The notes under the pieces: generated by a model | The model's database searches: none | The model's input: only the letters and a program-made list of their open reading frames with translations | What the model was told of the DNA's origin: nothing | Assembly: GCA_018815245.1 (NCBI GenBank) | Contig: JAHIXK010000002.1 | Span: 1-64,000 of the forward strand | DNA from: Gammaproteobacteria bacterium | Lineage (GTDB): Bacteria; Pseudomonadota; Gammaproteobacteria; Burkholderiales; Burkholderiaceae_B | Direction: 5' to 3' | Length of the DNA stretch: 64,000 nt | Part shown: positions 50,922 to 60,007 of the stretch, in pieces | Numbering within the stretch: position 1 is the first letter of the stretch | Layout of the letters: each line of letters starts with the position of its first letter | Program-made: the position numbers and the translations under genes

Positions 50922-52094
50922 TCAAAAATGTTTGGAATGCAGGGCACAAAGCCAGGCCTGACGCGCTTGCGCAGCGACATCGGCCACCTGCTCGCCAGCC
51001 TGCATGCCCGCAATTTTATCACCCAGGCAAGCTTTATAACGCCCTTGTTCCACCTCTGCCACCACGACTTGAACAAAGGCATGCACCGGGCTTTCTCCCA
51101 ACAATTGCTGCACAAGACGATTAATGCGCAGCAAACGGGCAGGCTTGCGGTACAAGTCGACGCGATTAAAAAACTGCCCAAAACTGACCGAGTCAAATTG
51201 CCCATGCTGCACAAAGCCAAGGAAATGCGATGCAAGCACAGCAAGGTCTTCGGTTTCACGGGGCAGACGCCAAGCCTTGGCCAGTGCTTTGATTTGGGCC
51301 GAAGCCATAAAAAAACCAAGGCAGTACACCCAACGATCCTCGGCTTTCTTCAGGTCATTCAGACGATCGTATTGCGCTTTTTCAAACGCAGAAAACGGCA
51401 CTGCGCATGAACCTGCAAGCTCACCCCAGGCGTTCAGTTTGCTGATCAGCTTGATCATGCGCGAGGGCTTTTCCTCCCCCATGCCTTTGTTGAACTCGGC
51501 GTACACGCGCTCGGCCACCAAATGTCGTAACTCGCCGCTTTCTCGCAGGGTTAGACACAAATGAAATGTTTCTTCAGCCACAGAAAAATCAAGAAAACGC
51601 GCCAGAAAACGCGCCAGCCGCAACACGCGCAAAGGGTCTTCGGTGAAGGCCAGGCTGACATGGCGCATCAACTTCGCACTCAAATCTGCCAGGCCACCAT
51701 AAGGATCGATCAAATCACCTTCAGCGCTCATTGCCATGGCGTTCACCGTGAAATCGCGGCGGGCCAAATCTTCTTCCAGGCTAACCGTGGGGTCGGCCTG
51801 GAACGTAAACCCTTTGTAACCATGGCCGCTTTTGCGCTCGGTGCGGGCCAAGGCATATTCTTCTTTGGTGATTGGGTGAAGAAACACGGGGAAGTCGGCA
51901 CCCACTGGCGTGAAGCCTGCAGCCAACATGTCATTAACGGTTGCGCCCACCACCACCCAGTCTTTGTCGCTACTGCTGCGGCCCATCAAGGCATCGCGCA
52001 CTGCACCGCCAACCACGTACACCTGAACAGTGGGGGGCAATTGCGCAACTACAGAATCGACTTGAAAACCTTGAAGTTCAGGATGCAGAGCCAT
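50922..52094 (-). CDS. cca: CCA-adding tRNA nucleotidyltransferase
   Basis: The enzyme adds or repairs the 3' CCA of tRNA. From ATG 52094 it has 390 residues. Class II motifs: [14 protein letters not shown] (26-39) with the catalytic DKD (43-45), [21 protein letters not shown] and [14 protein letters not shown] see no HD phosphohydrolase motif, unlike E. coli Cca, so this is the shorter form. All three tRNAs in this window already encode CCA, so here it should mainly repair. Confidence 0.94.
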   Translation of the reverse strand: MALHPELQGFQVDSVVAQLPPTVQVYVVGGAVRDALMGRSSSDKDWVVVGATVNDMLAAGFTPVGADFPVFLHPITKEEYALARTERKSGHGYKGFTFQADPTVSLEEDLARRDFTVNAMAMSAEGDLIDPYGGLADLSAKLMRHVSLAFTEDPLRVLRLARFLARFLDFSVAEETFHLCLTLRESGELRHLVAERVYAEFNKGMGEEKPSRMIKLISKLNAWGELAGSCAVPFSAFEKAQYDRLNDLKKAEDRWVYCLGFFMASAQIKALAKAWRLPRETEDLAVLASHFLGFVQHGQFDSVSFGQFFNRVDLYRKPARLLRINRLVQQLLGESPVHAFVQVVVAEVEQGRYKACLGDKIAGMQAGEQVADVAAQARQAWLCALHSKHF

Positions 52095-52215
52095 GAATAA
52101 CACAAGAATAAATGTTACCCAAGGTTACCATTGAATCAGCCACCATGGCTTGAGGACAAACGCACGCAACGGGGCGAAACCTTCCACCACTTGTCAACCT
52201 TGACAAAACGAACGC

Positions 52216-53757
52216 CTACAGTTGTTCAATATTCTTGAAGGTATCAGCCACTTTTTGCCGAAGTGCAGTGCGCTGGGCCTCATCAAGCCGGGCAATGTTT
52301 TTGGCCATCAGCCCTGTGCGCGGGTTGGCCGACAACATTTTTTCATGCTGATCCAGAAAACCCCAATACAGCGTGGTAAACGGGCAGGCTTTGTCGCCTG
52401 TTTTCTCGGCAGGGTTGTATTTGCAACCGGTGCAGTAATTGCTCATGCGCTTGATGTAGGCACCCGATGCAATATAGGGCTTACTGGTAAAGCGCCCGCC
52501 ATTTGCAAACAGGGCCATGCCAGCTACGTTCGGTAGCTCAACCCACTCCACAGCATCTACATACACGGCCAAAAACCAGTCTTCAACCTGCTGCGGCACA
52601 AGCCCTGCAAGCAATGCAAAATTGCCAATCACCATCAGCCGCTGAATGTGGTGCGCATAGCCGTAATCCAGCGTTTGGCCTATCGAGTCTTTCAGGCAAT
52701 TCATGTGGGTATTGCCAGTCCAGAACCACTTGGGCAAATCCACTTTGGCCTGAAGGAAGTTGTCTTCACGCATCTTGGGCATGTCGAGCCAATACACACC
52801 GCGCATGAATTCACGCCACCCAAGAATTTGGCGGATGAAGCCCTCTGCACTGGCCACATCCACTTTGCCTGCGCGGTACGCAGCTTCCGCTTTTTGAATC
52901 ACTTCCAATGGGTGCAGCAAGTGCAGGTTGATCGAGCTGGATATCAACGAGTGCCAACCAAACGGCATGTTGGTCCACATGGCATCCTGATACGCACCGA
53001 AATTCGCGAAGCGGTTTTCAATGAACGTGTTCAGTGCCTGCAAAGCCTGTTCACGCGTAACAGGCCAATGAAAGTTGGCAAGCGTGCCGGGGTGGTCAGG
53101 GAAATGTTGTTCCACTTCTGCAAACACCTGACGGGTAATTTCATCCGGATCAAACGCTGCGGGCGGTGTAATGTCGCCCGGCCCTGCCTTGGGAAAAGCA
53201 TTGCGATTGTCTGCATCAAAATTCCACTTACCGCCCACAGGCTCTGCGCCATCCATTAATACGCCACTGCGCTTGCGCATTTCACGGTAGAAATATTCCA
53301 TGCGCATTTGCTTGTAGCCACTGGCCCACTTGCCAAATTCCGCACGGCTGCACAAATAATGTGTGTCTTCAAGCAAACGAAGTTTAAGGTTTTCGTTCTT
53401 GGCAAGTTGCAGAAAATCCTGTTCCAGCCGCCATTCACCCGGCTCGGCGATGTCAATGCTGGTGTAACCATGCTGCCGGCACACCAGCCCCACTTCAGCA
53501 ACAACGCTGCTAGCGCCCGTGTCCGAAAGGCTACGGTAATGCACGGTGTAGCCCGCTTTGCGCAACGCATCAGCAAAATGGCGCATGGCACTGAGAAACA
53601 AAGCAATGCGCACCTTGTGCACCCACACCACGGTTGATTCACAAGGCGATTCAATCATCACGATGTGTGCAGATTCCGGGGGGTTGGCCAACAATGCGGG
53701 GTTGTTCAGGTCGAGTTGATCGCCCAATACCACCACGGCTTTCGATGTGCTGCTCAT
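52216..53757 (-). CDS. Fe-S cryptochrome/photolyase (FeS-BCP, CryB/PhrB type)
   Basis: The 513-residue protein belongs to the deoxyribodipyrimidine photolyase-related group (PF04244), which includes PhrB and CryB, (6-4) photolyases or cryptochromes with FAD, a lumazine antenna and one 4Fe-4S cluster. It starts VVVLGDQLDLNNPAL and has IDIAEPGEWRLEQDF, FANFGAYQDAMW, FIRQILGWREFMRG, the FAD region HHIQRLMVIGNFALLAG and the C-terminal cluster region YCTGCKYN...ACPFTTLYW. It lies 16 bp behind the DUF2256 gene and is the last gene of a litR-DUF2256-photolyase unit, which points to light control. Confidence 0.95.
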   Translation of the reverse strand: MSSTSKAVVVLGDQLDLNNPALLANPPESAHIVMIESPCESTVVWVHKVRIALFLSAMRHFADALRKAGYTVHYRSLSDTGASSVVAEVGLVCRQHGYTSIDIAEPGEWRLEQDFLQLAKNENLKLRLLEDTHYLCSRAEFGKWASGYKQMRMEYFYREMRKRSGVLMDGAEPVGGKWNFDADNRNAFPKAGPGDITPPAAFDPDEITRQVFAEVEQHFPDHPGTLANFHWPVTREQALQALNTFIENRFANFGAYQDAMWTNMPFGWHSLISSSINLHLLHPLEVIQKAEAAYRAGKVDVASAEGFIRQILGWREFMRGVYWLDMPKMREDNFLQAKVDLPKWFWTGNTHMNCLKDSIGQTLDYGYAHHIQRLMVIGNFALLAGLVPQQVEDWFLAVYVDAVEWVELPNVAGMALFANGGRFTSKPYIASGAYIKRMSNYCTGCKYNPAEKTGDKACPFTTLYWGFLDQHEKMLSANPRTGLMAKNIARLDEAQRTALRQKVADTFKNIEQL

Positions 53758-53773
53758 ATGATTAGATGCCAGT

Positions 53774-53947
53774 TTATTTGCTGCCTGTTCTTGGCGCTGC
53801 CTTGCGGCAAGCGTCTGAACAATACTTCACTTCATCCCAATTTTTAGCCCAGCTTTTGCGCCAGCTCATGTCTTTTCCGCAAACAATGCAGGGCTTGACA
53901 GGCAAAAAGGATTTGTTGCCTTTGAATGACGGCGGTGCCTTGGCCAC
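53774..53947 (-). CDS. DUF2256 small zinc-ribbon-like protein
   Basis: From GTG 53947 the protein has 57 residues with the DUF2256 pattern: FLPVKPCIVCGKDMSWRKSW followed by AKNWDEVKYCSDACR. The two Cys-x-x-x-Cys type pairs (CIVC, CSDAC) probably bind one zinc. The family is regularly found beside photolyase/cryptochrome genes; its role is unknown. The start is uncertain because a longer frame overlaps the end of the regulator gene; the GTG lies 8 bp after that stop. Confidence 0.85.
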   Translation of the reverse strand: MAKAPPSFKGNKSFLPVKPCIVCGKDMSWRKSWAKNWDEVKYCSDACRKAAPRTGSK

Positions 53948-53955
53948 AAGTTGAC

Positions 53956-54897
53956 TTAGCTGAAGTGATGAGGGTTTCGGCTGCGCCAATCTACAATCGA
54001 CTCGCCAATCGACTCCAGGCTGGACAACAGCACGAAGTCTTCAGAAGGTTTTTTTCGCAAGGCGGTGGATGAACCACCGCACCAAACTTCAACCGTGGGC
54101 GGCAGTTTCTCGCGCAGTTCGGCAATCGCCTCAAGCACCGCAGGCGAACTTTGTATCACCGAGAACGAAAGGGCCACTATGTTAATGTTCTGCGCACGCG
54201 TAGCCAAAACAATATCGTAGATTGGCGTTTGCGTTCCCAGCGAAACACACTGCGCACCCTCCATCGAAAAAATGCATTCTGCCATCAACAAACCCAAGCC
54301 ATGCAGCTCGTTTGGCAAGGTGGTCAACAACACACGTGGCCCCTTTCGGGTTGAGGGGATGGTATTCAGGGCGTTGCGCAACACCACTTGAATGGTTTCG
54401 GTGTAAATGTGCTCTTCAAAAATTTCAAAGTAGCCACGCGCCCACGCGTCGCCAACCATCGCATTCATGGGCGCCACAATTTCAACCACAAACCGGCGCA
54501 AACCCAAGGTAAGGGCAAGGCGCGACATGGCCTGACGAAACTCCTCTGCATCATGGCGCTTGATCAACTCCATGTAGCCGTTCAATTCGTCCAGGCTGTC
54601 CGGCGCCACATTCATGCGGGAACCGGCACTGCTGACCTCGGCCAGCTTCACAAGTTCATCAATACTTAGACCGATGATTTTGCCGGGGCGATGGCCGCCA
54701 TCGAGAAGTCGTTTGATAACGCGAAGTTTCTCAACCTGCTCAATGGGGTAAATACGCTCTCCGAAGGGGTCGCGATCCGGCCGGGGAAAATTGTAACGCT
54801 TTTCCCAAACCCGCAAGGTATCTTTCGGCAAACCGGTGTCCCGTTCCACTGCCGCGATAGAAAACGATGGTTGGCTTAAATCTGCACGTTCATTCAT
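53956..54897 (-). CDS. litR: LitR/CarH-type cobalamin photoreceptor repressor (MerR family)
   Basis: This regulator joins a MerR winged helix (FSIAAVERDTGLPKDTLRVW, residues 12-31, to about 80) to a helical and a B12-binding domain. The photoreceptor signature is complete: Trp152, Glu162 and His163 in WARGYFEIFEEH, spaced exactly as W131/E141/H142 of Thermus CarH, and the cobalt-ligating His199 in ELHGLG (E/DxHxxG). In known members adenosylcobalamin makes a DNA-binding tetramer in the dark and light breaks it. It therefore should repress this cluster in darkness. It leads litR-DUF2256-photolyase and is divergent from folE2. Confidence 0.93.
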   Translation of the reverse strand: MNERADLSQPSFSIAAVERDTGLPKDTLRVWEKRYNFPRPDRDPFGERIYPIEQVEKLRVIKRLLDGGHRPGKIIGLSIDELVKLAEVSSAGSRMNVAPDSLDELNGYMELIKRHDAEEFRQAMSRLALTLGLRRFVVEIVAPMNAMVGDAWARGYFEIFEEHIYTETIQVVLRNALNTIPSTRKGPRVLLTTLPNELHGLGLLMAECIFSMEGAQCVSLGTQTPIYDIVLATRAQNINIVALSFSVIQSSPAVLEAIAELREKLPPTVEVWCGGSSTALRKKPSEDFVLLSSLESIGESIVDWRSRNPHHFS

Positions 54898-55180
54898 GCC
54901 GAAAACTAATCTCTTTGAACTTCAACATCTTTACTTTGTCCTAGACAAATTGACTTGTCAAACTGAACGAATAATAATGGAACTGAAACCTTGATTTGCA
55001 ATCAAATTAGCATATTGGCAGAGATTTCACCACACATATAAAGACAGTCTGGCACACCGTATGTGTTGTAAAGCGCACAGTCTGTCTAGCCCAACACGTT
55101 TCTGGGCCAACAATATAGTTCGTCGTGCATTTGATGCACATCCAATCAACGCGCAGTAATTATTATTGGACCGTTTCATC
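54898..55180. promoter_or_regulatory. Divergent control region between litR and folE2
   Basis: The 283-bp AT-rich region holds several symmetrical elements. TTTGTC-CTA-GACAAA lies at 54935-54949, followed at once by TTGAC-TT-GTCAA (54950-54961). Further right, AGACAGTCTG (55042-55051) faces CAGTCTGTCT (55078-55087), inverted with one mismatch, and CACATA/TATGTG arms flank the same area. Proximal elements near litR fit autoregulation; distal ones fit control of folE2. No experimental LitR site is available to me for an exact match, so assignment is inference. Confidence 0.55.
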
Positions 55181-55978
55181 ATGAATGCACCTGAAGGACT
55201 TTACTTACCAGACGAACAATCCCGTGCCGACGAGCGCAACATTGCCATTCAGCGCGTGGGTGTGCGGGCTATAAAACACCCGATTATTGTGGAAACACTC
55301 GAAGGCCCACAGCCTTCGGTGGCCATCATCGACATGTCGGTTTTTCTGCCCGCAGATGTCAAAGGCACCCACATGTCGCGGTTTCTTGAAATTCTGCAGA
55401 CCCAGGAAAATGCGCTGAGCCCGGCAGGCATGAAGCAGATGATGCGGGACATGTTGCACCGGCTCGATTCCAGCGCAGGCAGCATCACCATGAAGTTTCC
55501 TTATTTCGTGCGCAAGATCGCGCCGGTTTCAGGCGTGGCCAGCTTGCTGGATTACGAAGTAACACTGGAAGCAGACAACAACGGTGCATCCACCGACGTG
55601 TTCATTGGTGTTGTAGTGCCAGTGACCAGCCTGTGCCCCTGTTCAAAAAACATTTCTGAATACGGCGCCCACAACCAGCGCAGCCACATCACCATTCGCG
55701 CCTTGGCCGGCGATGGGCTTGCCGTGGAAGATTTGATACGGATGGCAGAAGAATCTGCGTCGTGTGAATTGTGGGGGTTGCTCAAGCGTCCCGATGAAAA
55801 ATATGTCACGGAACGCGCTTACGACAACCCCAAGTTTGTGGAAGACCTTGTTCGCGATGTGGCCATTCGCCTGAAGGCGAACAAAAAAGTTCTTGCTTAC
55901 CGAATTGAAAGCGAGAATTTCGAGTCCATTCACAACCATTCTGCAGTGGCCTGGATTGAGGAGGACAAACGCGTTTGA
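55181..55978 (+). CDS. folE2: GTP cyclohydrolase FolE2
   Basis: FolE2 (type IB) converts GTP to dihydroneopterin triphosphate, the start of folate and pterin synthesis, and often replaces the zinc enzyme FolE. From ATG 55181 it has 265 residues with [37 protein letters not shown], the catalytic cysteine motif [19 protein letters not shown] and the Glu motif [15 protein letters not shown]. In the light cluster it could supply pterins when photolyase is induced; GTP cyclohydrolase genes are light-induced with cryB and ufa genes in Pseudomonas putida as I recall. Confidence 0.95.
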   Translation: MNAPEGLYLPDEQSRADERNIAIQRVGVRAIKHPIIVETLEGPQPSVAIIDMSVFLPADVKGTHMSRFLEILQTQENALSPAGMKQMMRDMLHRLDSSAGSITMKFPYFVRKIAPVSGVASLLDYEVTLEADNNGASTDVFIGVVVPVTSLCPCSKNISEYGAHNQRSHITIRALAGDGLAVEDLIRMAEESASCELWGLLKRPDEKYVTERAYDNPKFVEDLVRDVAIRLKANKKVLAYRIESENFESIHNHSAVAWIEEDKRV

Positions 55979-56062
55979 AGGCCGAACCACAGCCACTTTT
56001 AAAGATCAATATCGGGTTAGCATGCTAGCGTTACCTAATGAATTCACTTTTTTAGATCATTC

Positions 56063-57376
56063 ATGACTCAGATTACAAAAGACCACCTGCCCACCGTTGC
56101 CGTCATTGGTGGCGGCATTTCCGGCCTGACCGCTGCATATGCCCTGCGCGACCATGCCCATGTCACGCTGTTTGAGTCCAACGATTACATCGGCGGGCAC
56201 ACCCACACTGTTGACATTGAGGTGGAAGGCACCAAAGTGGCCGTGGACACCGGATTTCTTGTTTACAACGAACGTACCTACCCCAACCTGATCCGCCTGT
56301 TCGATGAACTGGACGTTACAACAGTTGAATCGGACATGTCGTTTTCTGTCTGCTTGCCAGAACTGAACATTGAATGGGCCGGCACCAACCTGAACACTGT
56401 GTTTGCACAACGCCGCAATTTGCTGCGCCCGCGCTTTATTCGCATGCTGCTGGATATTTTGCGTTTCAACAAGGAGGCCACCGCCATGGTGACCGACGCA
56501 GGTCGTGCCGATCTGTTTCAGAGCAAGGCAAAAATGCACTTGGGCGATTATCTGATCGACGAAAAGTACAGCGCCGAATTTCGCGACTGGTATCTGATCC
56601 CGATGGCTGCTGCCATTTGGTCATGCCCCAGCGAACAAATGCTGGCGTTCCCTTTGGCCACCTTCATCCAGTTTTGCCACAACCACGGCCTGCTGCAAGT
56701 AAGTGACCGCCCAAGATGGTTCACAGTTAAAAATGGCGCGCGCAATTATGTGAACAAAATTTTGCCATTCATTGATGTGGTCCACAAAAGCACGCCTGTA
56801 CAAGAATTAGACACCACCGGTGCAAAACCCGTTGTGACCACACAACTTGGCCAGCAAGCATTTGACCATGTAATCGTGGCTTGCCACAGCGACGAAGCCT
56901 TGGGAATCATCAAAGGCAACGAAGCACAGAAAGAGCAGTTACAGCACATCAAATACCAGCCCAACGTGGCGTATTTGCACACCGACACAAAGTTGATGCC
57001 CAAAACGCGCAGCACCTGGTCGTCGTGGAATTACCTGAGCGATGTATTGAACCCACAACCCAGTGTATCGGTCACTTACTGGAGCAACCTGCTTCAGCCC
57101 CTTCCCGTAGAAAAACCGATTTTCGTGACCCTAAACCCGATCGTTGTACCCGATGCTGATCAGGTATTTCGGGAAATTCATTACTCACACCCAGTATTTG
57201 ACTTGGCGGCAGTTCAAGCCCAACTGGCTTTGGGCCAGCTGCAAGGCCTGAACAATGTCTATTTGGCGGGTGCATGGATGAAGTACGGCTTTCACGAAGA
57301 TGGCCACACTTCCGGGCTGAACGCAGCACGTGCCTTGACCGACAAATTGACGAACACCACACAAAAGGCTGCTTGA
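56063..57376 (+). CDS. FAD-dependent amine-oxidase-like protein (fatty-acid modification cluster)
   Basis: The 437-residue flavoprotein has the dinucleotide motif AVIGGGISGLTAAYAL (13-28), ESNDYIGGHTHTVDIE, and a C-terminal FAD site LAGAWMKYGFHEDGHTSGLNAA. Homologues beside DUF1365 and Cfa genes are annotated 'NAD/FAD-binding protein'. In Rhodobacter the corresponding gene belongs to the singlet-oxygen regulon and to furan fatty acid synthesis (a desaturation step, by recall). It lies 84 bp after folE2; a 10-bp palindrome TAGCATGCTA (56018-56027) in that gap could be a regulator site. Confidence 0.88.
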   Translation: MTQITKDHLPTVAVIGGGISGLTAAYALRDHAHVTLFESNDYIGGHTHTVDIEVEGTKVAVDTGFLVYNERTYPNLIRLFDELDVTTVESDMSFSVCLPELNIEWAGTNLNTVFAQRRNLLRPRFIRMLLDILRFNKEATAMVTDAGRADLFQSKAKMHLGDYLIDEKYSAEFRDWYLIPMAAAIWSCPSEQMLAFPLATFIQFCHNHGLLQVSDRPRWFTVKNGARNYVNKILPFIDVVHKSTPVQELDTTGAKPVVTTQLGQQAFDHVIVACHSDEALGIIKGNEAQKEQLQHIKYQPNVAYLHTDTKLMPKTRSTWSSWNYLSDVLNPQPSVSVTYWSNLLQPLPVEKPIFVTLNPIVVPDADQVFREIHYSHPVFDLAAVQAQLALGQLQGLNNVYLAGAWMKYGFHEDGHTSGLNAARALTDKLTNTTQKAA

Positions 57377-58203
57377 TGACACAAGGGCTTTTTCAACTGC
57401 GAGAAGTCAAGCTGGCCTGGGGGCTTGTGAAGCATCGCCGTGAAAAACCAAAACTGAATGAATTCACCACGGGCGCATGCTTTGTGCGCCTGGTGTTTGG
57501 AAACGATCCGACCCGCAAACCGGACAGCACCCTGCCAAAATACCCGGTTATTGATGGCAAAGGTCTGGTGTCCGTGTCAGCCAGGCAATACGGCTTGAAA
57601 AAACACAATCTGAAGTTTCCGGAGTTTGTTTCACAACTACTTCAGCACGTTGAAAACAAGTGCGGCGAATCCCTGCCCGGCGACGTACACCTGCACACAT
57701 TTCCCAAGGTGTTCGGGTATGTGTTCAACCCGGTGAGCTTTTGGTATTTCCACAATGAAATGCAACAGTGCCGCGCGGTATTGTGTGAAGTGAACAACAC
57801 CTTCGGCGAACGCCACTTTTACCTGCTCAACAATCCCGGCAGCAATGCACCGCTGAACAAAGGCATGCTACTGCACACCAAAAAAGAATTCCACGTGTCA
57901 CCCTTTTTTCCGGTTTCCGGCCGCTATGAATTTCGGTTCGCGGGCGGCGCAGACCGCACAATGGCACGCATCAATTACTTCGAAGGCAAAGTGCAGCAAC
58001 TCAGTACCAGCGTCAGCGGTGAACTGGTGCATCCAAGCACCCTGCTTTGGGGTAAGACCTTATTGAAATACGGTTGGTTTACATTGGCCGTACTCGCAAA
58101 AATTCACTGGCAGGCCATCAAGCTGCTGTTCAAAGGCGCGAAGTTTCATGGCAAACCCGCACCACCCCGTAAAACCATTACGCAGACTGAATTCGACGCA
58201 TGA
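57376..58203 (+). CDS. DUF1365 protein
   Basis: The start codon overlaps the preceding stop as TGATG, so translation is coupled. The 275 residues match DUF1365: KLNEFTTGACFVRLVF, VHLHTFPKVFGYVFNPVSFWYF, VLCEVNNTFGERHFYLL, KEFHVSPFFPVSGRYEF and a hydrophobic C-terminal segment (YGWFTLAVLAKIHWQAIKLL). The family almost always accompanies the FAD protein and a Cfa-type methyltransferase; an oxygenase role in furan fatty acid formation has been proposed for a gene of this set in alphaproteobacteria, which I have not verified for DUF1365 itself. Confidence 0.87.
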   Translation: MTQGLFQLREVKLAWGLVKHRREKPKLNEFTTGACFVRLVFGNDPTRKPDSTLPKYPVIDGKGLVSVSARQYGLKKHNLKFPEFVSQLLQHVENKCGESLPGDVHLHTFPKVFGYVFNPVSFWYFHNEMQQCRAVLCEVNNTFGERHFYLLNNPGSNAPLNKGMLLHTKKEFHVSPFFPVSGRYEFRFAGGADRTMARINYFEGKVQQLSTSVSGELVHPSTLLWGKTLLKYGWFTLAVLAKIHWQAIKLLFKGAKFHGKPAPPRKTITQTEFDA

Positions 58204-59426
58204 CACAAGCCATTACATTTTCGCAGTTCCAACTGCCAAGCCACGCCCCCTCTTCTGCCCAGTGGACACTGAAGCTGCTGACAAAACTAAAAAAGGGGCG
58301 CCTTGAAGTGATCACACCGGAAGGTGTACACCTGCTGTTTGGCGGTGAAGACGATCAACCCAGCGCGAAGATCAAACTGAATTCCTGGACGGTTTGCCAG
58401 CGCGCACTGAAAGCTGGCGACATTGGTTTTGCAGAAGCCTACATTGCAGGGGAATGGGAAACCAACGACATTGCCTCTGTACTGGGCGTGTTTCTGGAAA
58501 ATCGCAAAGCCGTCGAGAAGGTAATTTACGGCAGTTTTCTGGGAAGCATTGCTTACAAAATCAAGCACCTGCTCAACCGAAACACCAAAACACAAGCCAA
58601 GAAGAACATTCATGCCCACTACGACTTGGGCAACCCGTTCTACCAGCTGTGGCTGGACCCCTCCATGACCTATTCCAGCGCGCTGTTTGACGGCGACACC
58701 AGCCTGAGCCTGGAACAGGCCCAGCACGCCAAGTACATGGCCATGGTGAACTACCTCAACCCGCAAGCGGGCGAGCAGGTGCTGGAAATTGGATGTGGCT
58801 GGGGTGGCTTTGCCGAAAAGGCCTGCGAGGCTGGTGCGAAACTGGTGGGCCTGACCCTGTCCACTGAGCAATTGGCCTACGCCAAAACGCGCCTTGCCCG
58901 GCTGGGTTTTGGCGAGCAGGCAGATTTTCGCCTTCAGGATTACCGCGATTGCCGCGGTCAATTTGACCACATTGCTTCCATTGAAATGTTTGAAGCCGTG
59001 GGCGAAGAATACTGGCCAGTGTATTTTGAATCCGTGAACCGGTTACTGAAAACCGGCGGTAAAGCCGCCATTCAAACCATCGTGATCCAGGACGAGCTGT
59101 TCGAACGTTACCGCAAGGGTACAGACTTTATTCAGCAGTACATTTTCCCGGGCGGCATGCTGCCCTCACCAGCCAAATTCAGATCGATGGCAGAAAAGCA
59201 CGGTTTGCGCGTGGTCGCCGAAAAAGCATTCGGGAAAGACTATGCTGAAACATTGCGTCATTGGCGTGCCCAGTTCATGAAAACGCTGGCGCAGGTAAAA
59301 AACCAAGGATTCGACGACCCATTCATTCGCACCTGGGAATTTTATCTGGCCTACTGCGAAGCCGGCTTCGAATACGAAAGCACTGACGTAATTCAGTTTT
59401 ATCTTGAAAAAGTGGAGAACCAATGA
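58200..59426 (+). CDS. Cfa-family SAM-dependent fatty-acid methyltransferase
   Basis: The 408-residue protein overlaps DUF1365 by four bases (ATGA). It has the cyclopropane fatty acid synthase layout: an N-terminal domain with FAEAYIAGEWETNDIA, NIHAHYDLGNPFYQLWLDPSMTYSSA, SAM motif VLEIGCGWGGFA (about 195-206), VGLTLSTEQLAYAK, SIEMFEAVGEEYW and the C-terminal YRKGTDFIQQYIFPGG. It adds a carbon to unsaturated acyl chains of phospholipids, giving cyclopropane or, in UfaM-like enzymes, methylated chains. With the neighbouring FAD and DUF1365 genes the UfaM-like role is attractive but unproven. Confidence 0.9.
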   Translation: MTQAITFSQFQLPSHAPSSAQWTLKLLTKLKKGRLEVITPEGVHLLFGGEDDQPSAKIKLNSWTVCQRALKAGDIGFAEAYIAGEWETNDIASVLGVFLENRKAVEKVIYGSFLGSIAYKIKHLLNRNTKTQAKKNIHAHYDLGNPFYQLWLDPSMTYSSALFDGDTSLSLEQAQHAKYMAMVNYLNPQAGEQVLEIGCGWGGFAEKACEAGAKLVGLTLSTEQLAYAKTRLARLGFGEQADFRLQDYRDCRGQFDHIASIEMFEAVGEEYWPVYFESVNRLLKTGGKAAIQTIVIQDELFERYRKGTDFIQQYIFPGGMLPSPAKFRSMAEKHGLRVVAEKAFGKDYAETLRHWRAQFMKTLAQVKNQGFDDPFIRTWEFYLAYCEAGFEYESTDVIQFYLEKVENQ

Positions 59427-59995
59427 AGTTTTACCCGGCTCAAATCATTCAAAGCGCATTGCTGTGTGCTGCCCTGCTGGGCTTGGCACCCTTGGCCAAT
59501 GCCAATGACAATTTGAACCCTCCGCCCAAGCAAGTTACCCAAACCATTGAAAACGCCAAGCTAATGGGCTGGGGCACCTTGCGCTGGTTTGGCTTGCGGG
59601 TATACGACGGGCAATTGTGGTCCAACGCTGAACCAGAGGGGTTTAACTACAAGCGAGACCCATCCTGGCTTGAACTGAAATACGCGCGTAGCTTTGACGG
59701 CAGCGACATTGCCGAACGCAGCATTGATGAAATGGAAGACATCGGCGCAGGCACCGAGGAAAAACGCAAGGTATGGCTGGCCAAGTTGACCGCCATCATG
59801 CCAAACGTGGAAAAAGGTCATTCATTGAGCGCCCTGCACACACCAGGCAAAGGCCTACACTTCTATCGCAATGGCTTGCCACTGGCGAAAGTGGACGACC
59901 CGGAATTGGCCGAGGCCTTCATGGGCATTTGGCTTGACCCCAAAACGTCTGCGCCTGAAATGCGCCGCGAACTGATTGGTTTGAAAAAGCGCTAA
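59423..59995 (+). CDS. Exported chalcone-isomerase-like protein
   Basis: The 190 residues begin with a signal peptide (MKFYPAQIIQSALLCAALLG, cleaved near ANA-ND at 28). The mature part resembles the bacterial chalcone isomerase-like family (PF16036): AKLMGWGTLRWFGLRVYDGQLW, WLELKYARSFDGSDIAERSIDEM, HSLSALHTPGKGLHFYRNG and a C-terminal FMGIWLDPKTSAPEMRREL. Relatives bind fatty acids, which fits a lipid-modification cluster. It overlaps the methyltransferase gene by four bases. Confidence 0.87.
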   Translation: MKFYPAQIIQSALLCAALLGLAPLANANDNLNPPPKQVTQTIENAKLMGWGTLRWFGLRVYDGQLWSNAEPEGFNYKRDPSWLELKYARSFDGSDIAERSIDEMEDIGAGTEEKRKVWLAKLTAIMPNVEKGHSLSALHTPGKGLHFYRNGLPLAKVDDPELAEAFMGIWLDPKTSAPEMRRELIGLKKR

Positions 59996-60007
59996 GCAAC
60001 AATCCCG

